Assembly: GCA_023548195.1 (NCBI GenBank)
Contig: JAJHZJ010000028.1
Span: 1,196,001 to 1,260,000 of the forward strand
Reading direction: 5' to 3'
Source: Bettongia penicillata ogilbyi
Taxonomy: Eukaryota; Chordata; Mammalia; Diprotodontia; Potoroidae
Length of the DNA stretch: 64,000 nt
Under the pieces are notes generated by a model. It saw only the letters and a program-made list of their open reading frames with translations, had not been told where the DNA came from and ran no database searches. Shown here one piece after another: positions 34,761 through 45,834 of the stretch. The first letter of the stretch is position 1. Each line of letters begins with the position of its first letter. The translations under genes were made by a program, and so were the position numbers.

Positions 34761-34924
34761 TGTTCTGCCACAGTTAAGGGACTGCTACTACTTATTCTTG
34801 ACATACAGGCCAGCCTCTCTCTTAGAAGATAAACAACCTAGTGGAATACCTCTGCACCCTCCAGGTTATTTGGGACAATGCTCTGAGGAGGAAGTAGTAA
34901 CTGTCACTACTTGGTGACTTCTAT

Positions 34925-35065
34925 CTATCAAAGCCACTCACTTGTTGCATGACCTTGGGCAAATCACCTTACTTCTTTTGACTTCAGTTTTTTGATCGAT
35001 AAAATAAGGAGGGCTAGCTCAACAACCTCTAAAATTACTTACTTTGACCATTTAATAAGAGAGGG
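34925..35065 (+). repeat. MIR-like SINE tail
   Basis: 'catgaccttgggcaaatcac', 'cttcagttttttgatcgata', 'aggagggctagctcaacaac', 'ctctaaaattac'. Confidence 0.7.
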
Positions 35066-35069
35066 GGAA

Positions 35070-36135
35070 CAGAGAGTTGTTCTGGGTCTTAGGAAAATCT
35101 GAGTTCAAGTTCTTCTTCTGGACTTCTGCATGTAAAACTGCTGGACAGCTCCCTCAGTCTCAGGAAGCCCTCTAAGGCTGTAATAGGCGGCTAAGATTCC
35201 TATCTGATTGGCAAAGGGAGTTTTCTCAAGGTCTGTCATAGGTCAGTGATTTTTTTTTTATTTATAAAATCAAACAAGCATTTCCACAAAATAGTAGAAT
35301 AGAAAAAGATGTTTGCATGTGAAACTTCAAAAATATTATGTACAACTTGCAATTTCTTTTAAATATATAATAAAGTTATCATGTAAATTTTTCCCTTTAT
35401 TCCTTCCCTCTCCTCTCCCTGCTCAAGAGATGGTTACCATCAGACACAAGTGTGTGTGTGTATGTGCGTGTATCTGTGTGTGTGTGTGTAGCAAGTCTAG
35501 TCCAAACAAGCAAAGTAAACGTATTTCATTATAGTGACATTATTTCGGTTTTTGGTTTTTTGTTGTTGGTTTTTTTTTTTTTTTTGGTCCGGGCAAATTG
35601 TTTTTAGAAGTGGCAAACACTAAAAGGGGTAAGCAGCATTTATTTATTTCCTGCTTATAGTGAATTAACAGGTTAAACAGACCAGAAATAGTCTGAAAAT
35701 TTGATAGAGTATAGGCCATCCCCACCTAATCATCTTACTCTATCTAATAGTATTCATTCATTCATTCATTCTTCACAAACATAACTTTAGATGGAACTAT
35801 GCTATATGGGGCAGTCAGTTACAGAGTAATATATGATCAGTGACAGATATGCTCTGGGAACTTTATCTGGATAGCGGAGCACTGGACAGATGGATTGGAG
35901 AGACCAAGGACCAGTGAGCATATGGGGAATTAAACAGTAGAGGTAGTTGGCTCCAAGACAAAAAACAAATGTGAATGGGCCAGGAAAGGCATTTGCAGAG
36001 ACTAAATAAGAGAGCTGAAGAATCTATGACATTCTGGAAAGTAGATGAAAGAGAAATTAATTCTTTTCTCTACATTTTCTCTAACTAGATCTAATGAGAT
36101 ATGCTCAGATGAGTTTGGTCATTGTTTCTCAGGGG
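35070..36135. other. Unassigned stretch with (GT)n, T-rich and (ATTC)n pieces
   Basis: A GT-rich run lies at 35,449-35,490, T- and G-rich low-complexity at 35,545-35,587 and ATTC units at 35,751-35,771. No repeat family or coding frame is recognised. Confidence 0.5.
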
Positions 36136-36139
36136 GCAA

Positions 36140-36352
36140 AATCTATGTGTATACAGACATATGTGTATATAATAGACAAACACAAATATGCACATATATA
36201 GTGCATATTTACATGTATATGTGCATGCATGTATATTTACGTATACACATTACACATACACATAATACGCAAGTATATGATTGTATATATGTGTATTATG
36301 TATATAAACATATATGCGTGCATGCATATATACCTATATTCATTCATATGTG
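36140..36352. repeat. TATG/TACA-rich degenerate microsatellite
   Basis: Over 200 bases of alternating pyrimidine-purine words (tatgtgtata, acatatata, gcatgcat). A chance 104-codon frame rich in Tyr, Ile, His and Met crosses it. Confidence 0.85.
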
Positions 36353-36359
36353 CATGTAG

Positions 36360-37345
36360 ACACTTTTTCCATAGCTAAGAAAATCATAATTCATCTTCTC
36401 AGAGAAGAAAAGGAAAAGTATTGAGTAAAATGTAGAAATTGACTAAATCTGGAGATTTTGAATCTAACTGGGAATGAATTTTTTTCATTTTCCCCCCTCA
36501 AAAACAAAGGACTGAATGTTCTTTCTATTAGATTCCCCATGTTTCATTGTACTTTTGGACCCATTTCACCCTACATTTCAATTCCTTAGACCATCATTTT
36601 GCTGAATGCAGGAGACTAGTTTTCCAAAATTTTCAGACAACGCTGAATTTTTAGATGCTGGTCCAGAGGAAGCCTTTGAGTATTGGTCTCTCCTTATCTC
36701 TGCTCCAGGCAGTCTGAGCCCAACAAGCTGTAGGATAGACATTAAGGGCTATAAAGTGCAACCTGGTCAACCAGAGTTATCAGTGTCTTACACAGAAACA
36801 CAGAAAAGGCTAATCCTGGATAACCTCTGGAGAGCATGTGAAAGTCCTGAAAGCTCTTAATACACCTAATATAAAATAGACTTCTAAGGGGGCGCTCAGC
36901 TTCACTTCAAATCCCAATCTTTTTTATGCTGAGCAACAAAGGATGAAGAAAGAGTTTTTAAAATAAGTCTGGGGAGTTCCTGGTCTAATTTTCTCCAGGA
37001 AAAAGAGGTTGTTATTGTTTTCAAATGGGCAGATTTTTTGAGCTAATTTTCTGCAAGTGTTTACGGAGAATAGCAAGCTAGCAACCTAGGGAGAGATGCA
37101 GTTCATCACTCATACCTTCAAAGCCACAGAATTTTCTAACTCAATAGGACCTTAGAGAACATTGCTCCAATACTATCACTTGACAGACATCCTGTCCTGA
37201 GGAACCCTATGGAAATAAGGAAAGGGTGAATACCTGCTAGGAACTAGAAGATGGTTAGTAGGGGGTAGCCTTAGGCAAGAGAGTAACAGGGTCGCCAAGC
37301 TGCAAGGAAATAAGACCGTGTGTAGTCCAAATGCTAGGTTATAGA
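36360..37345. other. Unassigned stretch with one 84-codon frame
   Basis: The plus-strand frame at 36,606-36,860 has a balanced composition unlike the low-complexity frames elsewhere, but no domain, no flanking splice signals that I trust and no second frame nearby. I do not call it a gene. Confidence 0.4.
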
Positions 37346-37349
37346 TTGA

Positions 37350-37535
37350 GAAGACTGAGAGCTACAGGGTACCTTAGAGATCACCTAGTGTAATGTCTTC
37401 ATTGCACATAAGACAAAACTGAGGTCCAAGATAAGTGATTTATTCAAGATCACACTGGTGACAAGTATGTTAGATTGGATTAAAACTTGGGACTTTCTAA
37501 TTCCAGATTCAATATTCCTTCCACAATACTGGAAA
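37350..37535 (-). repeat. MIR-related SINE, inverted
   Basis: 'cttagagatcacctagtgta', 'acataagacaaaactgaggt', 'agatcacactggtgacaagt' and the head 'ccttccacaatactgg'. Confidence 0.6.
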
Positions 37536-37539
37536 TAAC

Positions 37540-38000
37540 CACAGCAAAATAACAACATAATACAAAGTTTAACATCAAGGGTTTTTTATTGGAAAGACAA
37601 AAGATTCAGAAGTTAATAAAACAGGGTCTAAGTGACAAGAAGTGGGTTAAAAGCAAAGAAGACTACAGAAAGTACTTGGGAAAATGATCAGAACATGGCA
37701 CTTTGATATGATTGATTTGTTTCATATAATGGCTCCACTGAAGTCAGCGACATTTCATGATGAGAACAAGCTAGCCCCTCACTCTTGGAAGCCCTAAAGA
37801 AGAAAGCAGTATATCTGTGGGTGTGGATGCTAACCCTCATTCTAGAATACCTTCCTATACTTGGCTTGAGGAAATCTTATTAGTGATAGCTAATGATTAA
37901 CTCTGGGACAGGTGAATTGTACCTGGGTTCTCCTGTTCTTTCACTGGGACTCTAGCTCTCCCACTCTACCTTATGTTAGAGGTCACATCATTGCTTCTAC
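37540..38000. other. Unassigned non-coding stretch
   Basis: I see no recognisable repeat or coding potential here. Confidence 0.5.
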
Positions 38001-38004
38001 AACT

Positions 38005-38232
38005 TATCGTTCAGTTGTTTTCACTTTTTTCTGACTCTTTGTGACCCTATTTGGGAATTTCCTGGCAAAGATACTGGAGTTGGTTACCATTTCCTTTTCC
38101 ATTTCATTTTACAGGTGGGGAAACTGGGGCAAACATGATTAAGTGATTTTTCCAGCTAGTAAGTGCCTGAGGACAGATTTGAATTCCAGTCTTCCTGACT
38201 CTGGGCCTAGTGACCTATATACTATACCACTA
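38005..38232 (-). repeat. Marsupial CORE-SINE (Mar1/WSINE type), inverted
   Basis: The inverted order of the copy at 26,965: tail 'cgttcagttgttttcacttt', 'gtgaccctatttgggaattt', 'catttcattttacaggtggg', 'gatttgaattccagtcttcc' and the head 'actataccac'. Confidence 0.8.
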
Positions 38233-38369
38233 CAATTTAAGGATTTCTCACATTATTTGGTCTTCTTATCCTTTCATGATTAATGAAAGTTTAAATAAAG
38301 ATTTATTAACTACAGGTCTATTTCAAGGTAATCTCATTATTAAAAAAAATCATTGCCTCCCAGATTTCC

Positions 38370-38498
38370 CATTTTACTCCCTGTATGACACTGGGTAAGT
38401 CATTAACCTCTTTGGGTCTGAGTTTCCTCCTCTGTAAGTGAGAGGGTCAGACTAGATAGACAAGGAGATTCCCTCCCACTCAATCCATGACCTGTGGA
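38370..38498 (+). repeat. MIR-like SINE tail
   Basis: 'gtatgacactgggtaagtca', 'gtctgagtttcctcctctgt', 'gagagggtcagactagatag', 'attccctcccactc'. Confidence 0.7.
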
Positions 38499-38599
38499 AG
38501 AGGAACAGATATATAGTAAAATAGATAGTTCCAGCAAATAGGTCAGGAATATACTTATCTGTCTAATGGGAAAGGGACCTATTAATTTTCATTTCATAT

Positions 38600-39665
38600 T
38601 TCTAGACATCTTGAATGGAGATGTAAGATAGCTAGACACACCTATTCTCATCAAGTGTCTTTAGGGGCGCCATATTGGTTATCTCCCCTTTTATGTACAG
38701 TTTTAGCCCCTTATAGAGCATGTTGCAACTTAGCTTAGCGCAACGTACAACCGATGGAGTTGTTAACAGCCAGAACAAGGATATGAGGTGTTGGAAAGAA
38801 CCAGGGCTACACAAAATGATGTGTTTTGTGTGAGTAAGTAAAATAAATGACTATAGCAAAAGTTAGCTGTAGGCAATAAGGGGAGATAGATCTAACCAGG
38901 AGCATAACAGTATATGTTTAACAACAGGCTCTGGGGAGGGGGACAGGGAATTAATATATGGATGGCATACTTTTAAGTTTAGCCTACATTGTTAATATTT
39001 TTTCTATAATTTTCTTAAGTTCAGTTAGCAAAACAAGTCCTGATTTGTAGCATTTGCTGATTTCCGAGCTGTTAATGCTTGCACTGAAAATTTAATAATC
39101 AGGGAATTATCAGGTGTTATTGGAAGTTCAACCAGATTCATAAACTCCCAATATGTAGCACCTGAGAGTGTCTTCAAAAATCAGGCTAGTATATTCTATC
39201 CATCTTGGTAGGGATGTTATATTATGGAGAGATCAATTTTGCTCTAAAAGCAAACTAGAGGCTCTGGTTGGAGGTGATGCCTGATAAATCTTTGAGAATA
39301 AAAAAGTGGGCAGTTTTAGTGGTACTGGGGATGAGAGAAAAACACACACATACACACACAAGCTTTTTTGGTCAGAGTATCACATCGCTTAGCAACACAT
39401 TAATAACAGGTCCAATATAAATGTGTTTTAGCATGAAAAAAAGTTGAATTATTATAATAGCTTCCCCCTTGGGTTCCTTTATCCTGGCATATATTTCACT
39501 ATACTAAACATACTAACAGGCTTTGTATAACATACGTAGCTACCAAAATTTTCAGGTGATGGCATATAAAGTATTAAAGAGATCCATGTGGTCAGCAACT
39601 GCAGAGTCAACAGCAACCCTGAACAGCAGCAGCAATAGGTAATGGCAGAAAAGAAGCAAAGTCTA
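38600..39665. other. Unclassified segment, possible decayed long terminal repeat
   Basis: About 1 kb without any family I recognise. CpGs cluster near 38,665-38,760 (gcgcc, agcgcaacg, accgat), unusual in this AT-rich, CpG-poor window. On the minus strand a TATA-like 'acataaaagg' is followed by 'ggcgcc', which could be a promoter of a long terminal repeat, but I see no paired repeat, primer site or coding remains. It could equally be unique sequence. Confidence 0.25.
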
Positions 39666-39719
39666 TCAGACCTCTTTAATGGGGATATAATGGGGGAAAT
39701 GGAGAGTCAACATTTGGAG

Positions 39720-39910
39720 TGATGTCATGATCGAGAGAGCACTGAATTTAGCGCCTGAAGACCTGAGTTTAAACCTCAGATCTACTCTCATGAAACCCAG
39801 AGAGGTTAAGTGACTTCCTAAGGTTATGTAAGAAACGAGAACTAAAAGGCAGAATTTCAACCTCAGTCCTCTGACATGGGCCACTGTCATTTCTACCATC
39901 CCATACTGTC
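39720..39910. repeat. Joined MIR-like fragments in opposite orientation
   Basis: A sense piece ('gaagacctgagtttaaacct') at 39,720-39,785 is followed at once by an inverted piece ('gaggttaagtgacttcctaa', 'tctaccatcccatactgtcc'). Two SINE fragments seem to have been joined by insertion or inversion. Confidence 0.55.
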
Positions 39911-40109
39911 CCCTCTATACCAAACTGCAAATAGAAAGTTCAAAGGTGCTCCAAATTCTTAGACTTAGTGTTGGTAATGACGATGTGCTGAGTTTCCTTG
40001 AAGAAGGTGTCTGCTTTTCTAAAGTAGAGCCATGACTACAGATAATTTTCTACCATATTATATAATTTATTTTTCTTCTTGATCCAAATCTACTTGCAGA
40101 ATAATAAAT

Positions 40110-40228
40110 GAAATGAATGAATGAATATAAGAATCATTTATTAAGTGCTTACTAGGTATAGACAGAGCCTCGTGCTAAATGCCAAGGACATCCATTTCAA
40201 GACAGTCCCTGCTCTCCATGACCTCACA
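40110..40228 (-). repeat. L2 LINE 3' end, inverted
   Basis: 'aatgaatgaatgaatataag', 'tttattaagtgcttactagg', 'agtccctgctctccatgacc'. The leading ATGA units are part of the terminus. Confidence 0.7.
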
Positions 40229-40509
40229 CCAACATATATGAAAGTTTCAAATCCAAGAAAGATGGAAAAGACCCCATGGTCCTTAGGGTGCAGTAGCAAA
40301 GCAGATGATAATGCCTTTTCTTTAATATAATTTCCACTGATAAAATATCAGTTTTTAATGAAGAGCCATTTGAAATCTCTATGGACTTTGGTGACATGAA
40401 CTTTCTGCGCCTGTAAGAATCATTGCTAGGATCCATCTCCACACATGTAAAGTATGCAAAGAACAATGTGGCCAGCACCAGGACATCTTGGAAGAAGGAT
40501 TGTTGTACA

Positions 40510-41035
40510 TGTCATCAGTCAACAAGCATTTATTAAGTACCTCCTATGAGTCAGGCACTGTGCCAAACAATGGTATTACAAATGAAAACAAAAAACGATT
40601 GCTGCTCTCAAGAAGCTCGCAGTCTAACAAGGGACATAGCATACAAACAGCTATGTAGAAAGAAGACATATCCAGGATAAATTAGACATAATTAACAGAA
40701 GGAAGGTAGAGTTAAGGAGGATTTTTAAAGGTTTACTGAAGGTGAGTCAAAAAGGCAAAGAAGGAGAGATGAAGAGGGAGAATGTTCCAAGCATTAAGGA
40801 AAGCCAATGGAAATGCACAGAATCAGAAAGTGGTATATCTTCTTTGAGAAACAGCAAGGCCAATGTTACTAGATTGCCAAGCATAAGGGGGTCAAGGTTG
40901 GGGGGGGGAGGTGGGCAGGTTGTAAGATTGAAAAGCTAGGAAGTGGCCAAATTACAAAGAACTTTGGACATCAGATGATTTTATATTTGATCTTGGAGGT
41001 AAAAGGGAGCTACTTGTGTTTACTGAATAAGGAAG

Positions 41036-41081
<46 letters not shown>

Positions 41082-41550
41082 CAGACCTATGCTTTAGGAA
41101 GATCAATTTGACAGCTAAATGGAGGATAGCCCAGGCATGAGGTAATGAGGGTCTGAACCAAAATGGTAGCAGTATCAAAGTAGAGAGAGACATATAAAAA
41201 GATGTTATTTTTACAGGACTTGACTACGGATTGAAAAAGGGAGATGAGAGAGAATGAGGAATACAAGATGACACTAGGTCGCAATCCTAAATGATTAGAA
41301 GTATCATGGTATCCTCTATGGTAATAGTAAAATTAGAAAAAGGAGATGGTTTAGGGGAAGATAATGAATTCAATTTTAGCCATTTTGAGTTTAAGATGTC
41401 TACAGGATACTCAATTCTAGATGTCCAATAAGGAGTTGAAAATGCAATAATGGAGGTCAGGAGAAATGTCAGAGCTGGATAAATAGATCTGATAATCATC
41501 TACATAGAGATGGCAATTTAATCTATTAGAGCTCATAAAATCACAAGAAT
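40510..41550 (-). repeat. L2 LINE, about 1 kb, inverted
   Basis: The inverted terminus 'caacaagcatttattaagta' starts the copy at 40,518. Then 'gctgctctcaagaagctcgc', 'gagaatgttccaagcattaa', 'agatcaatttgacagctaaa', 'aattttagccattttgagtt' and 'gataatcatctacatagaga' follow in the complement of L2 order up to 41,550. An ATG microsatellite at 41,035-41,081 interrupts it. It meets a sense copy head to head at about 41,550. Confidence 0.8.
41035..41081 (+). repeat. (ATG)n microsatellite
   Basis: About fifteen pure ATG units inside the inverted L2. Confidence 0.97.
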
Positions 41551-41554
41551 CGCA

Positions 41555-42448
41555 ATTGAACTCATTACCTTTCCCTCTAAATGTCCCCCAACCTTCTATT
41601 ACTATAGAAAGCACCACTATCCTTACAGTCCCTCAGATTGGGAACCCAAATGTCATCCTCAGTTCCTGCCTTTCAACCCTCCCCACCCTCATATTCAATG
41701 TCTTGCAAAGTTTGTAGATTCACCTCTGCAATCTCTCTTACATACATCCCCTCCTCTCCTCTAACACTGTGCCACACTCTAATGAAGACCCTCATCACCT
41801 CACACCTGGACTATTACAATAGCCTACTGGTAGGTCTGCCCATCTCAAGTCTCTCCCCACCCCAATCCATTCTCCATTCAGCTACCAAAGGAATGTTCCT
41901 GAAGTGACCTTCTGACCATGCCATTTCCTTACTTAATAAACTCCAGTGGCTGCATAGCACCTCCAGGATCATGTACAAAATATTCTCTTTGGCATCCAGA
42001 GACCTTCATAACCAAGGCTCCTATTACCTCTCTAGTCTTCTTAGACCTTCCCTACCTATCATGTACTCTTCAGTCCAAGATCTGGCCTCCTTGTTCCACA
42101 AACATCTCTGGAATCTGAATGTTTTCTCTGGCTGTGCCCCATGCCTGGAATGCTCTTCCTTCTTATCTGTGCTGCCTTGTTTTCCTGACTTCCTTTGAGA
42201 TCCATCCAAAATCACACTAAGTCTTTGCAACCCCCTCTTAATCTTATTGCCTTCCCTCTCTTAATCTTCTCTTTTTTATCTTCTATGTAGGAGGTTTATA
42301 CATATTTATGCACTTTATTTCTACCACTTTAGATTGAAATCTCATAGAAGCCAGGGGCTATCTTGTGTCTTTTTGTATCCCCTGCACTTAGCACAGGTAC
42401 TAGCACATAATAGGTACTTAATAAATGTTTATTGACTGACTAAGTAAA
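41555..42448 (+). repeat. L2 LINE, about 0.9 kb 3' part
   Basis: A well-preserved sense L2: 'catcacctcacacctggact', 'cattctccattcagctacca', 'atgccatttccttacttaat', 'gcctggaatgctcttccttc', terminus 'tagcacataataggtactta' and 'ttgactgactaag'. Parts at 41,638-41,907 stay open for 89 codons and resemble the L2 reverse-transcriptase C-terminus ('dYynsLL' type of motif), but stops and shifts break it. Confidence 0.85.
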
Positions 42449-42558
42449 ACATTATAGGAGAAAAAGAGGACCCAGGACAGAGAGTTGGGGCCAATCAAGA
42501 TTCAGTAGAAACTGAGAAGAAACAGTCAGACTAGGAGGAAGAGAACCAAGAGAGAGAA

Positions 42559-42600
<42 letters not shown>
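42559..42600 (+). repeat. (CA)n microsatellite
   Basis: An almost pure run of about 20 CA units. Confidence 0.97.
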
Positions 42601-42602
<2 letters not shown>

Positions 42603-42604
42603 AA

Positions 42605-43260
42605 TAATGAGAAAGCAGTTTATGTTCTGGGTAGAACAACAGAGGGGACAAAGCAGAATGTACCTTTCTGATTTCAGTGCCAAATGGGACAATTGTATGT
42701 ATTTGAGCAGAACAGACAAAGTGAGGAAAATTCAATTTGACAAATAGTGCCATATCTGACACCCTGCCCAGTGAAGCTGTACTAGCATATCCAGAAAACT
42801 CAGGAATGATTTGAGGTTTGGGTTTTGGTTTTACCATTGCTGGAATTTTCCCCCGTAACACAGCCTTCATCTTATAAGTCCATCTATATGTCTCAAGAGT
42901 TTATTTTGATTCCCAGCCACCACCAACCCCCCTAAAAATCTGTCAGTTCTCACACTGACACTTCTCCAGTCTGACAGGGAAAAAAAAGTTCTGATATTGA
43001 CAAAAGTTCTAGTACGTGCCTCAGAACAATTTGATGTACTTGAGTGGTGTTCCAGGGATATTTAGACAATAAGTAAGATTAAGTACAATGTCATAGAGTA
43101 GTACCTATGGGGAAATGGAGATTGTGGACTTCTGAAAGCATACAAGGGCATTCACAAACTTGGTCATATAATGTTATAGTAAAAGAGATCATACTGACCC
43201 TGAACTTTTTTTTTTCTTTTTTTTCCATTGAACAGTTCCCTGATATACATAAACTTCAGA
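42605..43260. other. Unassigned non-coding stretch
   Basis: Apart from the T-rich piece near 43,207-43,225 I see no repeat or credible coding frame. Confidence 0.5.
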
Positions 43261-43261
43261 C

Positions 43262-43428
43262 ATGGCATACTGGAAAGTGCATTAAGTATGGAGTTAGAAG
43301 CCATGGATAGTGATTCTAGTTCTGTCCCCATACTAGCTGTCTGACTATTGGCAAATCAACTAATTTCTCTGGACCCCATTTTCCTCATCCACAAAAAGGA
43401 AAGAATTTGATTTAATGATCTCTAAGTC
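43262..43428 (+). repeat. MIR-like SINE
   Basis: 'ctggaaagtgcattaagtat', 'ccatactagctgtctgacta', 'cattttcctcatccacaaaa', 'ttaatgatctctaagtccac'. Its end is cut by the hAT element that follows. Confidence 0.75.
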
Positions 43429-43430
43429 CA

Positions 43431-43470
43431 CAAGGGTTCTTAACCTTTTTTTGTGTGTTATAAACTCCAT
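43431..43470 (+). mobile_element. hAT-type element, left part (split)
   Basis: Begins 'caagggttcttaaccttttt', close to the CAGGGGTTCTTAACC terminus of hAT miniature elements, then 'ttgtgtgttataaactcc' as in such elements. It stops at about 43,470 where other sequence has inserted. The right part lies at 44,325-44,481. Confidence 0.6.
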
Positions 43471-43474
43471 CTTT

Positions 43475-44320
43475 TGTTCATCCTTTGTTGCCAAAGAAGA
43501 CCGTGCCATCAGAGAAATGATGACATGACTTGCACTTGACTTTGCTTTGAGTGAGGGAGGGCTGTGCTAAGTCATCAGCCTCACTTCTCCTCTAGAGCCA
43601 TCTGAATCCAGTGACCAGATATTCATCAAAATGACTGGAGATGACCCAGGATGCACTGGGAGACCTTGACCCATTTAGGCCAAGGTCTATTCAGGTAATC
43701 ACTTAGGGTAAGGTAACATCCATTCATTGAATAGACCTATTTAAGAAGTAGCCAGGGAATGGACCTTTTAAGGAGGTAAAGAAAAAATAAAGACATCAGG
43801 TTGGGAGGGAAATAGCAGCAGTTACTACTGATAATCACTCTGAAGCCAGGAGGCTTCAGAAGAGAGCCCTTAGGCAGGAGCCTAGTGTTATCCAATGGAC
43901 GAGCTTCAGAGTGCAGTAGGTTTAAGGTTTTTGGAAACGGAAGGGAAGGAAAGGGAAAGGGAAACTAAAAGGGAAAGGGAAAGAAAAGAATCTAATCAAT
44001 AAAACCCAAGTTAACGGGGCATCTTCTGGCCATCCAAATTGACCTTCCTTTAAAGAGAAGAAGGAAAGGGAGGGGGAGACAGACAGGAGAGGAGGAGCTG
44101 AGTTACTCAGCTAACTGGGTCCCCATTCAGGCAGCTGTGTCTACTCATAGATTGTTGTGTTTGTCCTTCATCCCCGAAGACCATGCCATCAGAAAAATGA
44201 TGATGTAACTTGCACTTGACCTTTTTTGAGTGAGGGAGGGCTGTGCAAGGTCACCAGCCTCACTTCTCCTCCAGAGCCATCTGAATCAGATAACCCAGGG
44301 AGATAGACTGCATTGGTAGC
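43475..44320. mobile_element. 0.85 kb insertion with a repeated module
   Basis: Inserted in the hAT element. A module at 43,475-43,690 ('gaccgtgccatcagagaaat', 'gagtgagggagggctgtgct', 'tctagagccatctgaatcca') recurs in the same orientation at 44,157-44,300 with moderate divergence. Between lie 'tgaatagacctatttaagaa'-type words and a GGGAAA-rich tract (43,940-43,990). I know this module as a dispersed marsupial repeat but cannot name the family; two flanking copies could also be a terminal-repeat layout. Confidence 0.5.
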
Positions 44321-44324
44321 ATGG

Positions 44325-44481
44325 TAAAACTTAGGGACCCTTTTCTCAGAATAACACTTTTAAATGCATAAAATAAAATATCTAGGATTACCAAGGAAAT
44401 CAATTATATTCAATTTCACTTATGAAAATATATCTTAAAACAAGTTCATGCTTCCCCTACTACCAGGTAAAAATCTCTTAT
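44325..44481 (+). mobile_element. hAT-type element, right part (split)
   Basis: 'agggacccttttctcagaat', 'ttaaatgcataaaataaaat', 'ctaggattaccaaggaaatc', 'aacaagttcatgcttcccct' and the terminus 'ccaggtaaaaatctctta', an eroded complement of the left terminus. No transposase is encoded. Confidence 0.6.
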
Positions 44482-44754
44482 CTAAGGGCGACTTTTAGTC
44501 CTTTAAGATATAGCTTTGAAAATAATCTGTTTTACTCCATGAGTCTAGTAGTTTGAGTGTCAGGGCAGTGGGTTCTGGTCTATGGTAGTTAATTTATTAA
44601 GAATTCAGTAATCAGAGAAGCAAAGCTCTTCATTTTATATTTTTCCAAATAATGTAGGCCTTGTCTCAGTTACCCACATGTTCCCAAGCAGAGGAACAAT
44701 GGTCATGTTTCTCTAGAATGTACCAACACACCAGCTCCTATGGCCTGCCTTTCT

Positions 44755-44915
44755 ATAACCACAGTTATTACTGTCCCCATTTTATTGATGAATAAGTTGA
44801 GCCTCGGAAAAGTTAAATAATTTGCCTGCAGTCATACAGTAAGCATGAAGATGCAGAATTCAAACCCAGTTCTGCCTGACCAACTCTCATACTCTGTTCA
44901 CTATATTGTAGGTCC
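44755..44915 (-). repeat. MIR-like SINE, inverted
   Basis: 'ttactgtccccattttattg', 'gaaaagttaaataatttgcc', 'attcaaacccagttctgcct' and the head 'tgttcactatattgtaggtc'. Confidence 0.75.
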
Positions 44916-44919
44916 TCTC

Positions 44920-45435
44920 CATAGACCTAGAGAGACAGAATCAGAAATTTCCCCTTTCAGCCTGCTTATAAAATAATCTCAGATAAAAATAATACATACA
45001 TGTGGGCAGCAGGGATAATTCAGAGTTTTCTTCATAAATTAGTCTTTAAAATGTTGATCTTGCATCAAATCCAGTTCTTTTGATTTTTAGAATGTATTGT
45101 GTCCCAAGAAACATGTATGTTGACATTTGGATTGAGGCATGGAATTTGGTCAAAGACACTATTGTGATTATGAATTTCTGTTTGTGAATTTTTCTCTGCA
45201 TTTATATCCTCTCCCTCCATCAGAGACTATAGTAAAACAATGAAGTTAGCAGTGTTTTGTTCAAGTACTTTGGAATATAACACCTATAGAAAATACAACC
45301 AGAGATATTTAGTTCAATAAATTAGTTGTTCAGCCAAGTCTCCCCTGAGATGTAGAAAAATATATATTAAATATGCTTTATGCTCTCAAAGACCTCTAGT
45401 GCCCTAACCTGAAATAATGATAAAGTGCAATGGTC
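44920..45435. other. Unassigned non-coding stretch
   Basis: I see no recognisable repeat or coding potential here. Confidence 0.5.
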
Positions 45436-45439
45436 TTTA

Positions 45440-45575
45440 TGGCACCTTTTATTGAAGTACCTCCAAATACTTTCCCGACATTAATTCATTAATCCTCAGA
45501 ATAACCTCTGAAGCAGTCTGTGGGTGGCAAGTAACATGTGATAAATGGGTTAGCACAGAGTGGTCAAGTTTCCCA
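45440..45575 (-). repeat. MIR-like SINE fragment, inverted
   Basis: 'tggcaccttttattgaagta', 'aatcctcagaataacctctg' and following words are a worn inverted tail. Confidence 0.5.
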
Positions 45576-45834
45576 GTAAAGATTTCATTTCCCCTCTGAA
45601 ACATAAAGCAAGGTGTCCTTGCTGCCTGAGCTAATAGAAGCAAGAATAAAATCACATCCTGTGTAGTCTTTTTCTAAATTTTGTTTACAAACAGCTTTAA
45701 TTATGTTTGAACTGATATTTCAGACTTTACCTTAGGCTTTTGAGTAGGAACCATTCTGCTCCTAACCTCTGCAGGCTAATTTTGTCAGAAGCTAAACAGT
45801 ATTCTGTATAATGAATCCATCAAGTCTCTTTGAT

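Noticed and set aside
34413..34804. Tyr/Ile-rich frames on both strands
   Set aside because: Translations of TA-rich and pentamer tandem arrays.
36045..36359. 104-codon frame with many His, Tyr and Met
   Set aside because: It follows the TATG/TACA-rich degenerate microsatellite.
41638..42198. Series of open frames that might be an exon cluster
   Set aside because: They are remains of the L2 reverse-transcriptase end and 3' part; the same words occur in the L2 at 18.9 kb.
43475..44300. Paired modules as the terminal repeats of a complete endogenous retrovirus
   Set aside because: The interval between is under 0.5 kb, with no primer site, polypurine tract or coding remains visible; kept only as an unclassified insertion.
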